A stretch of 64,000 nucleotides of DNA from an uncultured Rhodospirillales bacterium (GTDB taxonomy: Bacteria; Pseudomonadota; Alphaproteobacteria; Acetobacterales; Acetobacteraceae), in assembly GCA_903823665.1 (NCBI GenBank), contig CAIJTR010000067.1:26147-90146 (forward strand), in the 5' to 3' direction. Shown here in pieces: positions 36,195 through 45,562 of this stretch (positions within the stretch are counted from its first letter, which is position 1; the number at the start of each line of letters is the position of its first letter). The notes beneath the pieces were generated by a model. It worked only from the letters and a program-made list of their open reading frames with translations. It was not told the origin of the DNA and did not search any database. The translations under genes and the position numbers were made by a program.

Positions 36195-37871
36195 ATGCGC
36201 CGACCGGGACGGGAGAATGCGTGCGTGCAATCCGCTTACAAGAGACGGGATACCCTCATCTCATTGCGCCGCAAGCTGCATCGCGCGGAGGCCAAGTGGC
36301 AGGAGGCTGAGGCGGAGCTGAAAACGGCGCGTGAGGCGGCAGATTTGGCCGGGCTGGCACAGACAAAGTTCCTTGCCATGATGAGCCACGAAATCCGCAC
36401 GCCACTGAACGGCATCATCGGCATGGCAGCACTCATGCTCGACTCGACGGAGGAGCAAAAGCAGGCGGGGGAAGACCGTCATTCCCTCGGCGTCATCATG
36501 CAAAGCGGCGAGCATCTGCTGCAGCTGCTGAACGACATTCTCGACGTAACGCGCCTCGAATCCGGCCAGTTCCGGCTGGAGGAGACGGCGTTTGACGTGC
36601 GCACCACCATCTCCTCGGCGGTGTCGCTGATGCAGCCGCAGGTGCAGCGCAAGGGCCTGAAACTATCGCTCTCCTTCACCGATGACGTGCCTCTGCGCGC
36701 CGGGGGCGATGCCGGGCGGCTGCGTCAGATCTTGCTCAACCTGATTGGCAACGCGGCGAAGTTCACCGAGACAGGGTCTGTGAGCGTGGCCGTCAGCAGG
36801 CTGGGATATACCGATGGCACTGTCCGCCTTGAATGCCGCGTAAGCGACACCGGCATCGGCATCGCACCCGAATCGCTCTCTCGTATCTTCGAGGAGTTCA
36901 CCCAGGCAGACACATCGATCGCGCGCAGGTTTGGGGGAAGCGGATTGGGCCTCGCCATCTCGCGCCGGCTTGTGGCCGAAATGGGCGGCACGCTCACCGC
37001 CGAGAGCGTGCAGGGCCAGGGCAGCGTGTTCCGCTTCGACATCCAACTCCGCGCGCGTCGCGCCAGCGATCTGGCGGTGACCAACCTGTCCGGTTCCGAG
37101 CCCGCCAGCATTGTCAGCACCGTTGCCGTCAAACTGACACCGAAGCGCGTACTGGTTGCAGAAGACAACGCCACAAACCGGCTTGTGGTCACACGCATGC
37201 TGGAGCGCCTGGGCCACAGCGTCGAGACGGTGACGAACGGACGTGAGGCCGTGGAAGCTGTGCAAACAGGCACTTACGACGTCGTGTTGATGGACGTGAT
37301 GATGCCGGAGATGGACGGTCTGCAGGCCACCATGGCAATCCGCGCCCTGCTGTCCGCCAAGGCGCATTTGCCGATCATCGGCCTCACCGCCAATGCCGAG
37401 CCGTCAGACGCACTGGCGTGCCGGCAAGCGGGCATGAACGGCTTTGCGACAAAACCGATCTCCTCAGAGCGGCTGTCGCAGGCGATGCACGCGGCGTTGG
37501 CCCCGATGCAAGCTCCGGAGCCCGCCATCGATCCACAGCAACCTTTGCCTTACGCAGGTGAGAACCGCTTGTTCGATCCAGCCGTGCTCGATCAGCTGGT
37601 GATGCGCAGCGGCAAGGCCGAGGCATCCTCCGCCATTGCAGATTTCATCGAGCACAGCACAGCCGCCATATCGAGGCAGCATCTCGGTGCCACAGTGCCG
37701 GACGCGCGTGCCATTGCCGCCACCGCCGCATCGTTTGGGTTGATGCGAGCGGCCCGAATGGGGCTCGACCTCACCGATTGCGCCAGCGCAGATGCACTTG
37801 CCGTGTTCACACAGGTCCTGTCGCAAAGTGTCGAGGAACTGCGCTCCTGGCGCCGCCTGACACTACTATAG
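36195..37871 (+). CDS. Soluble hybrid sensor histidine kinase with degenerate HPt-like tail
   Basis: The 558-residue protein starts with a short coiled coil (about residues 20-55) and has no membrane or sensor domain. The HisKA H-box MMSHEIRTPLNG has His65. HATPase motifs follow: NLIGNAAKFT, DTGIGI and GLGLAISRRL. A receiver domain follows (RVLVAEDNATN; phospho-acceptor Asp in VLMDVMMPEMDG; Lys in FATKPIS). The last 100 residues resemble an HPt four-helix bundle, but the His is missing (IAATAASFGLMRAARM). An alternative GTG start at 36225 has GGGAGA upstream. Partner: probably the HPt protein encoded convergently 7 bp away. Confidence 0.88.
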   Translation: MRRPGRENACVQSAYKRRDTLISLRRKLHRAEAKWQEAEAELKTAREAADLAGLAQTKFLAMMSHEIRTPLNGIIGMAALMLDSTEEQKQAGEDRHSLGVIMQSGEHLLQLLNDILDVTRLESGQFRLEETAFDVRTTISSAVSLMQPQVQRKGLKLSLSFTDDVPLRAGGDAGRLRQILLNLIGNAAKFTETGSVSVAVSRLGYTDGTVRLECRVSDTGIGIAPESLSRIFEEFTQADTSIARRFGGSGLGLAISRRLVAEMGGTLTAESVQGQGSVFRFDIQLRARRASDLAVTNLSGSEPASIVSTVAVKLTPKRVLVAEDNATNRLVVTRMLERLGHSVETVTNGREAVEAVQTGTYDVVLMDVMMPEMDGLQATMAIRALLSAKAHLPIIGLTANAEPSDALACRQAGMNGFATKPISSERLSQAMHAALAPMQAPEPAIDPQQPLPYAGENRLFDPAVLDQLVMRSGKAEASSAIADFIEHSTAAISRQHLGATVPDARAIAATAASFGLMRAARMGLDLTDCASADALAVFTQVLSQSVEELRSWRRLTLL

Positions 37872-37878
37872 GTCGCTG

Positions 37879-38256
37879 TTATAGGCCCGCCAAAACCCGC
37901 TGCAGCGCGTTTTCGGCCAAGGCGGCGTGGCTCAAAATCGCCTCGCTGTGCGCGAGCAGACCGGCAGCATCGGCTGATGCATCTCGCATTGCGATCCGGC
38001 AAACCTCGTCAAGCCGGTGCGCCCCCACTGCACCCGCGGCACCGGCAAAGGCGTGGGCCGTTTTGCGCATGCTCTCGCCATTCTTTGCGGCGGCCGCAGT
38101 TGCGATATCGGCCGTAAACTGCGGAAGCTCGGCTGCGAACACCGCCAGCACCCGGCGGACATCCTCCTTCGGAAGATCATCCTGCAACTGAAGTGCGAAC
38201 TCGGGCTCCGGGCCGCTATGAGTGGCAGCGGGTTGATTGGGAGAATTGTTGCTCAA
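37879..38256 (-). CDS. Stand-alone HPt phosphotransfer protein
   Basis: The 125-residue protein has one HPt domain with the phospho-acceptor His68 in KTAHAFAGAAGAVGA. It would relay phosphate between a receiver and a final response regulator. Its ATG overlaps the stop of the methyltransferase-glycosyltransferase gene, so they are co-translated. It ends 7 bp from the hybrid kinase gene on the other strand. The kinase's own tail lacks the His, so this protein may supply the missing step. Confidence 0.85.
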   Translation of the reverse strand: MSNNSPNQPAATHSGPEPEFALQLQDDLPKEDVRRVLAVFAAELPQFTADIATAAAAKNGESMRKTAHAFAGAAGAVGAHRLDEVCRIAMRDASADAAGLLAHSEAILSHAALAENALQRVLAGL

Positions 38257-39950
38257 CTGACGACAGCCTCCGCCATGTGGGTCAATTCAGGCACGCGGGC
38301 CAGAAGGTCAGCGCGCAACGCGTGGCGGCGAGACCATAGATCGCGGTACCAGGCCGACCGTTCCGAGACCTGATAAGCCAGCATACGGTGCCGGGCCACA
38401 TATTCCCGAGCAGCCTCGGCAATGGCCTGCGCGCGGGCGCGATCTTCCACCAAACCGCGCAGCTTTGCTTTCAATTCATCGGCATTGTGGAACAAAACGC
38501 CGGTGCGGCCATCCTCGATCACCGAGCCATACACAACCGGGCTGGCCAGCGAGACCACCCTGGCTGCGGCGGCTTCGAGGAATTTCAGGTCGGATTTGCA
38601 GCGGTTGAACAGCGTATCGCGCAGCGGCATGAACGACACTTCGCTTCGCGCCAGCAAATCGAGATAGGTCTCGTAATCGCAAAGCGGCGTGAAGCGCTTG
38701 TGCTCGGTGGTCAATGCCGAGAACAACGCCTCGTCATTGACGATGCAGAACTGCAGGCGTGGCCCGAGTTCCGCCGCGAGTTCGTTGAGCGCGTCCACCC
38801 AGTCTGGCCAGTCCAGGTCACGATTGATGCCGCCGAAGAACAGCGTGAACGTGTCCGGATCGTCGAAGTTCCGCGCCACCTCAATGTGGTCGATGGCATT
38901 GGGGAACATCGCCACTTCCGGGTTGCGCTGCCCCAGCACCTCGGCAAGCGGGGCCGTACTGGTCTGAACGGCGTGAACAGCCCGGAAATTCTGCACATCC
39001 GGCCGCTGCAGCACAGGCAGAAAATCCGGGTGATCGTCAAATTCACACACGATCAGGAAGCCCATCTCGATCAGCTGACGAATCGGCCGAAGCCCTTCCT
39101 CACCCACCAACAGGGGGCGGTGGAAAATGAAAATCTTCGGGCTGTCCGCCTCAAATGCCGGCATATCGTTATTTGAGAGCACATGACAGAACAGGTCGGG
39201 CTCGGCCGCCAAGGCCCGCATTGGCTGGGTGACGCGAACATGGCTGACACCGCCTACCGGCGGCAACATCGTCGAGACGACGTTCAACCGCTGCTTAATC
39301 GTCGCTGCCGCGCGCCAGACATATTGCAGCGGTGTCGCACGGCCCTGGTATTCGGCAGGATCAACCCCAATGGCTTCAAGCAGAGGGCTCGCCTTCTCAA
39401 CGAACGCCGCACTCGCCTCAACGTCAAAGTTCCGGGCGATCACGTCGTATGGCAGCAACCCCGCCAACTGCAACGCATGCTTTGTCCCCGATGCCGAGAA
39501 CCAGCGCAGATGGGTTTGGTCGAACAAACCGATCGGCTCATAGGCCCAGCTCCCGTTCAGCAGACGATACACAAAGCTCCAATGCTCAACATTGGGCATG
39601 CAGATCAGCGCAAGACCGCCTGGATTGAGCATGGTCACCTGCGCCTTGAGAACCGCCCAGGGGTCGCGCAGATGTTCGAGCACATCGCCATAGACGATCA
39701 GATCGAAGCGCTGCTCACCGAACGGCAGCAGGTTGGCCTCGACATCGACGCCGGCGACATAGTCGATACGCCCGGCGGCCATGGCGCTGGCATCCGGGTC
39801 CGCCTCAATCCCGAAATACAGAGCATTCGGATTCATGCGCTTATATTCCAGCCCGGTTGCTGCCGTGCCGCACCCAACGTCGAGCACGCTCTTGGCCGAC
39901 AATGGCATACGGTAAAGCAGGTCGCGATTGGCGGCGTCGGGATACAGCAT
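38253..39950 (-). CDS. SAM methyltransferase - glycosyltransferase fusion protein
   Basis: The 565-residue protein has two halves. The N-terminal part is a class I methyltransferase with SVLDVGCGTAATGLEY (motif I) and FDLIVYGDVLEHLRDP. From about residue 220 a GT-B-like glycosyltransferase part follows (VSTMLPPVGGVSHVRVTQPM; later DLKFLEAAAARVVSLASPVV, the donor-binding C-terminal region). Such fusions modify surface polysaccharides or flagellins. It overlaps the HPt gene (ATGA). A short Gly-poor linker joins the halves. Substrate unknown. Confidence 0.83.
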   Translation of the reverse strand: MLYPDAANRDLLYRMPLSAKSVLDVGCGTAATGLEYKRMNPNALYFGIEADPDASAMAAGRIDYVAGVDVEANLLPFGEQRFDLIVYGDVLEHLRDPWAVLKAQVTMLNPGGLALICMPNVEHWSFVYRLLNGSWAYEPIGLFDQTHLRWFSASGTKHALQLAGLLPYDVIARNFDVEASAAFVEKASPLLEAIGVDPAEYQGRATPLQYVWRAAATIKQRLNVVSTMLPPVGGVSHVRVTQPMRALAAEPDLFCHVLSNNDMPAFEADSPKIFIFHRPLLVGEEGLRPIRQLIEMGFLIVCEFDDHPDFLPVLQRPDVQNFRAVHAVQTSTAPLAEVLGQRNPEVAMFPNAIDHIEVARNFDDPDTFTLFFGGINRDLDWPDWVDALNELAAELGPRLQFCIVNDEALFSALTTEHKRFTPLCDYETYLDLLARSEVSFMPLRDTLFNRCKSDLKFLEAAAARVVSLASPVVYGSVIEDGRTGVLFHNADELKAKLRGLVEDRARAQAIAEAAREYVARHRMLAYQVSERSAWYRDLWSRRHALRADLLARVPELTHMAEAVVS

Positions 39951-40009
39951 CGCGCGAAAAACCCCTTAGGAGAGAATGTGCTATCCGGCTTCACACTGCC
40001 GTTGCAACC

Positions 40010-40891
40010 CTAGAGCAGACGACCGGCGACAGCGTCGAGCTTCGCCATCATGGCGGGGTCACGATGGCTGGGTGCAGTGATCAGCGCGTGGTCGAGCGCG
40101 CGGTCACATCCGGCCAAACAAAGGCCGCGTGGCTGGCCAATCGTCGGAACGACCGCCTTAACCAACGCGCGGGCCTTGTCTGCGTTGCCCATCAGGAACT
40201 TCACAACTTGCTCCACGGTCACGGCATCATGGCCGGGGTGCCAGCAATCATAGTCCGTCACCATGGCAACGGTTGCGTAGCAAAGCTCAGCCTCACGGGC
40301 GAGCTTTGCCTCGGGCATGTTCGTCATGCCGATGACGCTGCAACCCCACGAACGGTAAAGCTCACTCTCTGCCTTGGTGGAGAATTGCGGGCCTTCCATC
40401 ACCAGATAGGTGCCGCCGCGGGTGACCGGCAGCGCAAGGCCGTGGGCGGCATTTTCCAAGGCGTCGCCCAAACGCGAACAGACCGGGTCAGCAACGGATA
40501 CGTGAGCCACGCAACCAGAACCGAAGAATGATTTCTCGCGGGCAAACGTGCGGTCGATGAACTGGTCAACGATCACAAAATGACCCGGCGGCAATTCCTC
40601 CTTCAAGGAACCAACAGCGGAAAGTGAAAGCACATCGGTCACACCCATCCGCTTCAGCGCATCGATGTTGGCACGATAGTTCAGAGCGCTGGGCGGCAAT
40701 GGGTGGCCGCGTCCATGCCTGGGCAGGAACACGCAGCGCACGCCGTCCAGCCAGCCCTCCATCAACTCGTCAGACGGATCACCCCAGGGCGTGTTGACCT
40801 TACGCCAGGTCTTTTTCTCAAGCCCATCGATGTCGTAAAGGCCGGAGCCGCCGATGACGCCGATAACCGGCTGAATATGGGTGTCGGGCAT
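40010..40891 (-). CDS. mtnP: S-methyl-5'-thioadenosine phosphorylase
   Basis: The protein has 293 residues, typical for MTAP. VIGVIGGSGLYDIDG is the N-terminal phosphate loop, PRHGRGHPLPPSALNYRAN and TRGGTYLVMEGPQFSTKAE the purine/ribose sites, and VIGMTNMPEAKLAREAE the signature block. It cleaves methylthioadenosine from polyamine or SAM chemistry into adenine and methylthioribose-1-phosphate. An AGGAGGT ribosome site precedes the ATG at 40891. It lies downstream of petC and of a terminator, so it probably has its own promoter or depends on read-through. Confidence 0.94.
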   Translation of the reverse strand: MPDTHIQPVIGVIGGSGLYDIDGLEKKTWRKVNTPWGDPSDELMEGWLDGVRCVFLPRHGRGHPLPPSALNYRANIDALKRMGVTDVLSLSAVGSLKEELPPGHFVIVDQFIDRTFAREKSFFGSGCVAHVSVADPVCSRLGDALENAAHGLALPVTRGGTYLVMEGPQFSTKAESELYRSWGCSVIGMTNMPEAKLAREAELCYATVAMVTDYDCWHPGHDAVTVEQVVKFLMGNADKARALVKAVVPTIGQPRGLCLAGCDRALDHALITAPSHRDPAMMAKLDAVAGRLL

Positions 40892-40919
40892 GAGCGGGAC
40901 CTCCTGGGAATAAGCAAAC

Positions 40920-40953
40920 AAAAACGCCGCGCTCTCGTGCGAGGGCGCGGCGC
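40920..40953 (-). terminator. Intrinsic terminator after petC
   Basis: On the minus strand an 8-bp GC stem (CGCCGCGC with GCGCGGCG) closes a 12-base loop and is followed by TTTTTG. It is 24 bases after the cytochrome c1 stop and just before the ribosome site of mtnP. It should end petABC transcription. Confidence 0.88.
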
Positions 40954-40976
40954 TTCAGTCAAGTCACGTCTTGGCG

Positions 40977-41735
40977 TCAGTGATGCACGTCCGACCAAAT
41001 CTGGCGCTTCACCGCGTAGGTCACGCAGGTCATGAAGGCGAGGAAGAGAACAACGCGAACACCCATACGCTTGCGCTCCTCCATTTCCGGATTGGCGACG
41101 AAGGCCAGGAAGGTCGTCACGTCACGCGCTTCCTGCTCCAGCGTGGCCTTGGTGCCATCGGCATACTCAACGCGGCCTTCCGTCAACGGGGCGGCCATGG
41201 CGATCTGATGGCCGGTGAACCATTTATTGTAGTTCATGCCGTCACCCATCTTCACGTCGGCAGGCGGTGCCTCATAGCCCAACAACAGCGAATAGATGTA
41301 ATCCGCCCCACCCTCACGCGCCTTGATGATCACCGACTGATCTGGCGGCAATGCGCCGTTCTGAGCAGCACGGGCAGCCTTATCATTCGGATAAGGTGCC
41401 TTGAAGTGGTCCGACGGCAGGCCCTTGCGCTCAGCCGGCTGGCCATCGTCACCAATCGTCGGTACGTCCACCGAAGCCGCGATTGCCTTGACGGCATCAG
41501 GGCTCAGGCCAATGCCTTCAAGGTTACGATAGTAAACCTGCTTCATCGAGTGGCAGTTGGAGCAAACTTCCTTGTAGATCTGGAAGCCGCGCTGAGCCGA
41601 GGCACGGTCATACGTGCCGAACGGACCCTCGAAGCTCCAATTCTGATGCGGATACTCCATCTCTTGAGCCAAGGCCGGAGCCAGGGCCACGAAGCCAAGC
41701 ATGGCAGCGACAGCTGCGATACGAAGGGTTTGCAT
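40977..41735 (-). CDS. petC: Cytochrome c1
   Basis: The protein has 252 residues, with a signal peptide (QTLRIAAVAAMLGFVALAPA ending LAQ). The haem site is CSNCH; the axial Met is likely in HQIAMAAPLTEG; a C-terminal anchor VVLFLAFMTCVTYAV follows. It is the c1 subunit of the ubiquinol-cytochrome c reductase in the periplasmic side of the membrane. The start overlaps the cytochrome b stop (ATGA). A longer frame to 41897 only extends into petB. Confidence 0.95.
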   Translation of the reverse strand: MQTLRIAAVAAMLGFVALAPALAQEMEYPHQNWSFEGPFGTYDRASAQRGFQIYKEVCSNCHSMKQVYYRNLEGIGLSPDAVKAIAASVDVPTIGDDGQPAERKGLPSDHFKAPYPNDKAARAAQNGALPPDQSVIIKAREGGADYIYSLLLGYEAPPADVKMGDGMNYNKWFTGHQIAMAAPLTEGRVEYADGTKATLEQEARDVTTFLAFVANPEMEERKRMGVRVVLFLAFMTCVTYAVKRQIWSDVHH

Positions 41736-43006
41736 CAAATCTTCTCCATCGGCTTGGCAAGGGCTGCACCGGGCAGCGGACCGCCGCCCATCGTCAGCAC
41801 CGGGTTGCTGATGCTCTCTGGCAGCGGCAGCGGCTTCTCCATTTTGCCCAGGATCGGCAGGATCACGAGGAAGTGCAGGAAATAATAGGCCGTGCAAACC
41901 TGGCCAATGACCACGTTCATGCCAGATGGCGGCTTGCCACCGACATAGCCGAGCACAACCACGTCCACCACGAACACATACATCAGCTGGCGATAGATCG
42001 GACGGAACTTCGCCGATCGCACCGGCGAGGTGTCAAGCCAGGGCAGCACGAACAACACCGCGATGGCACCGAACATCATCAGCACGCCACCGAGCTTGGA
42101 CGGCACCGATCGCAGAATGGCATAGAACGGCAGGAAGTACCATTCCGGCACAATATGCGTCGGCGTCACCAGCGGGTTGGCCTGGATATAGTTATCGCTG
42201 TGACCAAGATAGTCTGGGACAAAGAACACCAGAACCGCAAAAACGAGCAAATACACGCACATGCCGACCGAGTCTTTGATCGTGTAGTACGGGTGGAACG
42301 GCAGGGTGTCCTGCTCCGACTTCGGCTCAATGCCCAGCGGGTTGTTCGAGCCCGTGATGTGCAGTGCCACCACGTGCAGGAACACCACGCCGGTGATCAC
42401 GAACGGCATCAGATAATGCAGCGAGAAGAAGCGGTTCAGCGTGGGGTTGTCCACCGAGAAGCCACCCCAGAGCAGGGTCACAATGTATTCGCCAACCACT
42501 GGAATGGCGGAGAACAGGTTGGTGATGACCGTCGCACCCCAATAGGACATCTGCCCCCATGGCAGCACGTAGCCCATGAACGCGGTCGCCATCATCAGCA
42601 GCAGAATGACCACGCCGATCATCCACAGAAGCTCACGCGGCTTCTTGTAGGAGCCGTAATACATGCCGCGGAACATATGGATGTAGACGACGATGAAGAA
42701 CATCGACGCGCCGTTCATGTGAACGTAGCGGAGCAACCAGCCATAGTTCACGTCGCGCACAATACGCTCGACGCTGTCGAACGCGCCGGCGGTGCTGGCG
42801 TTGTAGTTCATCGCCAGGAAAATTCCGGTGGCGATCATGATCATCAGGTTGATCATCGCCAGCGCGCCGAAGTTCCAGAAATAGTTGAAGTTCTTCGGCG
42901 TCGGGAAGACGCCGTATTCCTTCGTCATCATCGTGAACAGCGGCAGACGCGTATCAATCCAGTTGATCACCGGATTCTGGAACTCACTCTTGTGCAGGCC
43001 GACCAT
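41735..43006 (-). CDS. petB: Cytochrome b
   Basis: The 423-residue protein has about eight membrane helices with the two bis-His haem pairs ([39 protein letters not shown]) and the Qo-site PEWY motif ([15 protein letters not shown]). It is the central quinone-oxidising subunit of the bc1 complex. petA is 44 bp upstream and petC overlaps its 3' end. The full-length single b protein (not split b6/IV) is usual for proteobacteria. Confidence 0.97.
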   Translation of the reverse strand: MVGLHKSEFQNPVINWIDTRLPLFTMMTKEYGVFPTPKNFNYFWNFGALAMINLMIMIATGIFLAMNYNASTAGAFDSVERIVRDVNYGWLLRYVHMNGASMFFIVVYIHMFRGMYYGSYKKPRELLWMIGVVILLLMMATAFMGYVLPWGQMSYWGATVITNLFSAIPVVGEYIVTLLWGGFSVDNPTLNRFFSLHYLMPFVITGVVFLHVVALHITGSNNPLGIEPKSEQDTLPFHPYYTIKDSVGMCVYLLVFAVLVFFVPDYLGHSDNYIQANPLVTPTHIVPEWYFLPFYAILRSVPSKLGGVLMMFGAIAVLFVLPWLDTSPVRSAKFRPIYRQLMYVFVVDVVVLGYVGGKPPSGMNVVIGQVCTAYYFLHFLVILPILGKMEKPLPLPESISNPVLTMGGGPLPGAALAKPMEKI

Positions 43007-43050
43007 GGCTTTGCTCCGAAATTTGCTGGTTACAGCAACCGTTGAAAAAT

Positions 43051-43611
43051 TTAGCCGATCTTGATGCGGCTATCTGTCATGAAGGCGTAAGGAGGAACCG
43101 GCAGGTTTGCCGGGGCCGGGCCATGACGCATGCGACCGGAAACGTCGTATTGGCTGCCGTGGCAGGGGCAGAACCAGCCACCAAAGTCTCCACGCGGGTC
43201 TGTGGGCTTGTTGCCCAAAGGCACGCAGCCGAGATGGGTACAGATGCCCACCAGAACGATCCACTGCGAATGTCCAGCCTTCACGCGATCCGCATCTTTG
43301 GCGGGATCGCCGAGGTCGGACAGCTTCACAGACTCGGCCGTTTTGATTTCTGCCGCCGTGCGGTGCCGAACAAAGATCGGCTTGCCGCGCCAGACGATCG
43401 TCACACCCTGGCCCTCAGCGACCGGTGCCAGATCGAATTCCACCGAGGACAGCGCCAACACGTCGCCCGACGGGTTCATGCTGTCGATCAGCGGCCATGC
43501 CAGAGCGCCCACACCGATGACAGCCGAGAAGCCTGCCACGAGCTTCAGGAAGTCACGTTTGCCCGGATCCTGCGCGTGCCCATCGGGGAGGGTTGGAGCG
43601 GTGGCGGACAT
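43051..43611 (-). CDS. petA: Rieske iron-sulfur protein
   Basis: This 186-residue protein has an N-terminal membrane anchor with a twin-arginine-free start, [20 protein letters not shown], and the [2Fe-2S] ligands CTHLGC and CPCHGS. It is the first gene of the petABC operon. 238 bp lie between it and hemF on the other strand; I see no clear FNR- or CtrA-like site there. It carries electrons from ubiquinol to cytochrome c1. Confidence 0.95.
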   Translation of the reverse strand: MSATAPTLPDGHAQDPGKRDFLKLVAGFSAVIGVGALAWPLIDSMNPSGDVLALSSVEFDLAPVAEGQGVTIVWRGKPIFVRHRTAAEIKTAESVKLSDLGDPAKDADRVKAGHSQWIVLVGICTHLGCVPLGNKPTDPRGDFGGWFCPCHGSQYDVSGRMRHGPAPANLPVPPYAFMTDSRIKIG

Positions 43612-43849
43612 GGTGCAGCATCCTTCTCATCTATCCGCACAAGGGCGGAGGTTCTTGTCTCGCCGCGGCATATGCCTAAGCGTGCGCGCAGCACACCGCC
43701 GCCTTAGAGGGCCGCGGGACTGCGCAAATCAGCTTGGCACTGGTCAGCGACGTCGGTCGGTAGCATCTTCTATCGCCGCGCCTTCGCCCCTGCAACATGC
43801 CGCACATTCACGCTCAAACGGTTCCTTCTTCAACTAGGGTTATACTGAG

Positions 43850-44746
43850 ATGTCGCAATCCTCCGCCGTGACAGAAAATGCACCTCCGCATGAGGCTATG
43901 AAGGTTCAAGCGAAGGCCTGGTTCGAGAGCCTGCGCGACCGGATCTGCGCGACATTCGAGTCGATTGAGGACGAAGCGGAGAACAGTGCCCTATATAATA
44001 GCAAACCAGCCGGTCGCTTTGTGCGCACGCCGTGGGACCGGCCAGAGGGCGGTGGCGGCGTCATCGGCCTGATGCGCGGCCGCGTGTTCGAGAAGGTGGG
44101 GGTCAACGTCTCCACCGTCATGGGCGAATTCAGCCCGGAATTCCGCAAGCAAATCCCCGGCGCGTCAGAAGACCCGCGCTTCTTCGCCACCGGCATTTCG
44201 CTTGTGGCCCACATGGCAAGCCCACGCGTGCCCGCCGTGCATTTCAACACCCGCATGATCGTGACCACCCAAGGCTGGTTCGGCGGCGGCGGCGATCTCA
44301 CGCCCATGAAGCTCGACGCGCCCGAATCGGTGGCCGATGCCGCCGATTTCCACGCCAGCTTCCGCGCCGCCTGCGACAAGCACGACCCGGCCTATTATCC
44401 GAAGTTCAAGGAATGGTGTGACCGCTATTTCTTCCTGCCGCATCGGGGCGAGCCGCGCGGCGCAGGCGGCATTTTCTATGATCACCACTTCACCGGTGAC
44501 GCCCAGGCCGATTTCGCCTTCACCCGCGATGTGGGCGAGGCTTTCCTGGCAGCCTACCCACCCATAGTCCGCAAGCGCCTGCCCGAGCCGTGGACGGCGG
44601 AGGAGCGCGCGCACCAACTCGTCCGCCGCGGCCGCTACGTTGAGTTCAACCTGCTGCACGACCGCGGCACCATCTTCGGCCTCAAAACCGGCGGCAACGT
44701 GGAGGCCATCCTGATGAGCCTGCCGCCGGAAGTGCATTTTCCGTGA
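43850..44746 (+). CDS. hemF: Aerobic coproporphyrinogen III oxidase
   Basis: The 298-residue enzyme decarboxylates two propionates of coproporphyrinogen III with O2. It has [57 protein letters not shown] and [18 protein letters not shown], all diagnostic. It is soluble. Being divergent from petABC, it links haem supply with the cytochrome bc1 genes. AGGG lies upstream of the ATG at a long spacing. Confidence 0.96.
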   Translation: MSQSSAVTENAPPHEAMKVQAKAWFESLRDRICATFESIEDEAENSALYNSKPAGRFVRTPWDRPEGGGGVIGLMRGRVFEKVGVNVSTVMGEFSPEFRKQIPGASEDPRFFATGISLVAHMASPRVPAVHFNTRMIVTTQGWFGGGGDLTPMKLDAPESVADAADFHASFRAACDKHDPAYYPKFKEWCDRYFFLPHRGEPRGAGGIFYDHHFTGDAQADFAFTRDVGEAFLAAYPPIVRKRLPEPWTAEERAHQLVRRGRYVEFNLLHDRGTIFGLKTGGNVEAILMSLPPEVHFP

Positions 44747-44851
44747 CATCAGCAACCAGGCGCACGGCATAGCACTGGTGATTTGCCGGGCGCGGACCAT
44801 CTCCGGAGCGCCGCACTGCACGCGGCTATGATGAATAAGGAATACCAAGCG

Positions 44852-45562
44852 ATGAGCAGCATCCATATCGACGCCAGCGACGGCGCAGGCAAATTCGCCG
44901 CCTATTACGCTCCCGCCAAGGGCGATCATGCCGGCGAAAACGCGGGCGTGGTTGTGCTGATTCAGGAGATTTTCGGCGTCAGCGCCAGCCTGCGCCAGAT
45001 TGCCGATGAGGTGGCCTCGCTCGGCTATCACGTCCTCGCCCCTGATCTGTTCTGGCGTCAGGAGCCGCTGGTCGATCTGTCGGACAAGACCAAGGAAGAA
45101 TGGGACAAGGCGTTCGCCCTGCTGAACGGCTTCAATCAGGATCTCGGCATTGCCGACCTCAAGGCTGTGGTCCAACTCGCCCGCAACTTCCCCGGCGGCA
45201 ATGGCCGCGTGGCGACGATGGGCTACTGCCTCGGCGGACGTCTTGCCATGATGATGGCCACCCGCTCGGATGCGGACTGCAACATCTCCTATTACGGTGT
45301 GGGCCTGGACGGGCTGATCCCTGAGCTGCCGCACGTGAAGGCCCCGCTGCTGGTCCACATCGCCGACCGCGATAATTTCTTCCCAGCCGAAGGTCGCGCC
45401 GCCCTGATCAAGGCCACCAAGGGCAATCCCCTCATCCACACCCACACCTACAAAGATGCGGACCACGCCTTCGCCCGCGCCGGCGGCACGCATTGGGACA
45501 CCCGTTCGGCCTGGATCGCCAATGGCCGCTCGGCTGAGGCTCTGGCTGCCACGCTCGGCTAA
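44852..45562 (+). CDS. Dienelactone hydrolase family protein
   Basis: The 236-residue alpha/beta hydrolase has the Cys nucleophile in GYCLGGRLA, Asp in ADRDNFF and His in DADHAFAR, the Cys-Asp-His triad of dienelactone hydrolases. VVLIQEIFGVS at the start is typical. The start at 44852 is preferred because the earlier frame ATGs give no matching N-terminus, and AAGGAA lies upstream. It would hydrolyse a dienelactone or other ester. Its stop overlaps that of the DUF3445 gene on the other strand. Confidence 0.88.
   Translation: MSSIHIDASDGAGKFAAYYAPAKGDHAGENAGVVVLIQEIFGVSASLRQIADEVASLGYHVLAPDLFWRQEPLVDLSDKTKEEWDKAFALLNGFNQDLGIADLKAVVQLARNFPGGNGRVATMGYCLGGRLAMMMATRSDADCNISYYGVGLDGLIPELPHVKAPLLVHIADRDNFFPAEGRAALIKATKGNPLIHTHTYKDADHAFARAGGTHWDTRSAWIANGRSAEALAATLG

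Noticed and set aside
41873..43045. 390-residue plus-strand open frame opposite petB
   Set aside because: Cytochrome b is unmistakable on the other strand; the shadow is His/Glu-rich and has no family features.
43612..43849. FNR- or other regulator site between petA and hemF
   Set aside because: I looked for a TTGAT-N4-ATCAA-like palindrome and found none convincing in the 238 bp.
44165..45493. 442-residue minus-strand frame across hemF and the dienelactone hydrolase
   Set aside because: It spans two genuine genes and their gap in antisense and has no domain.
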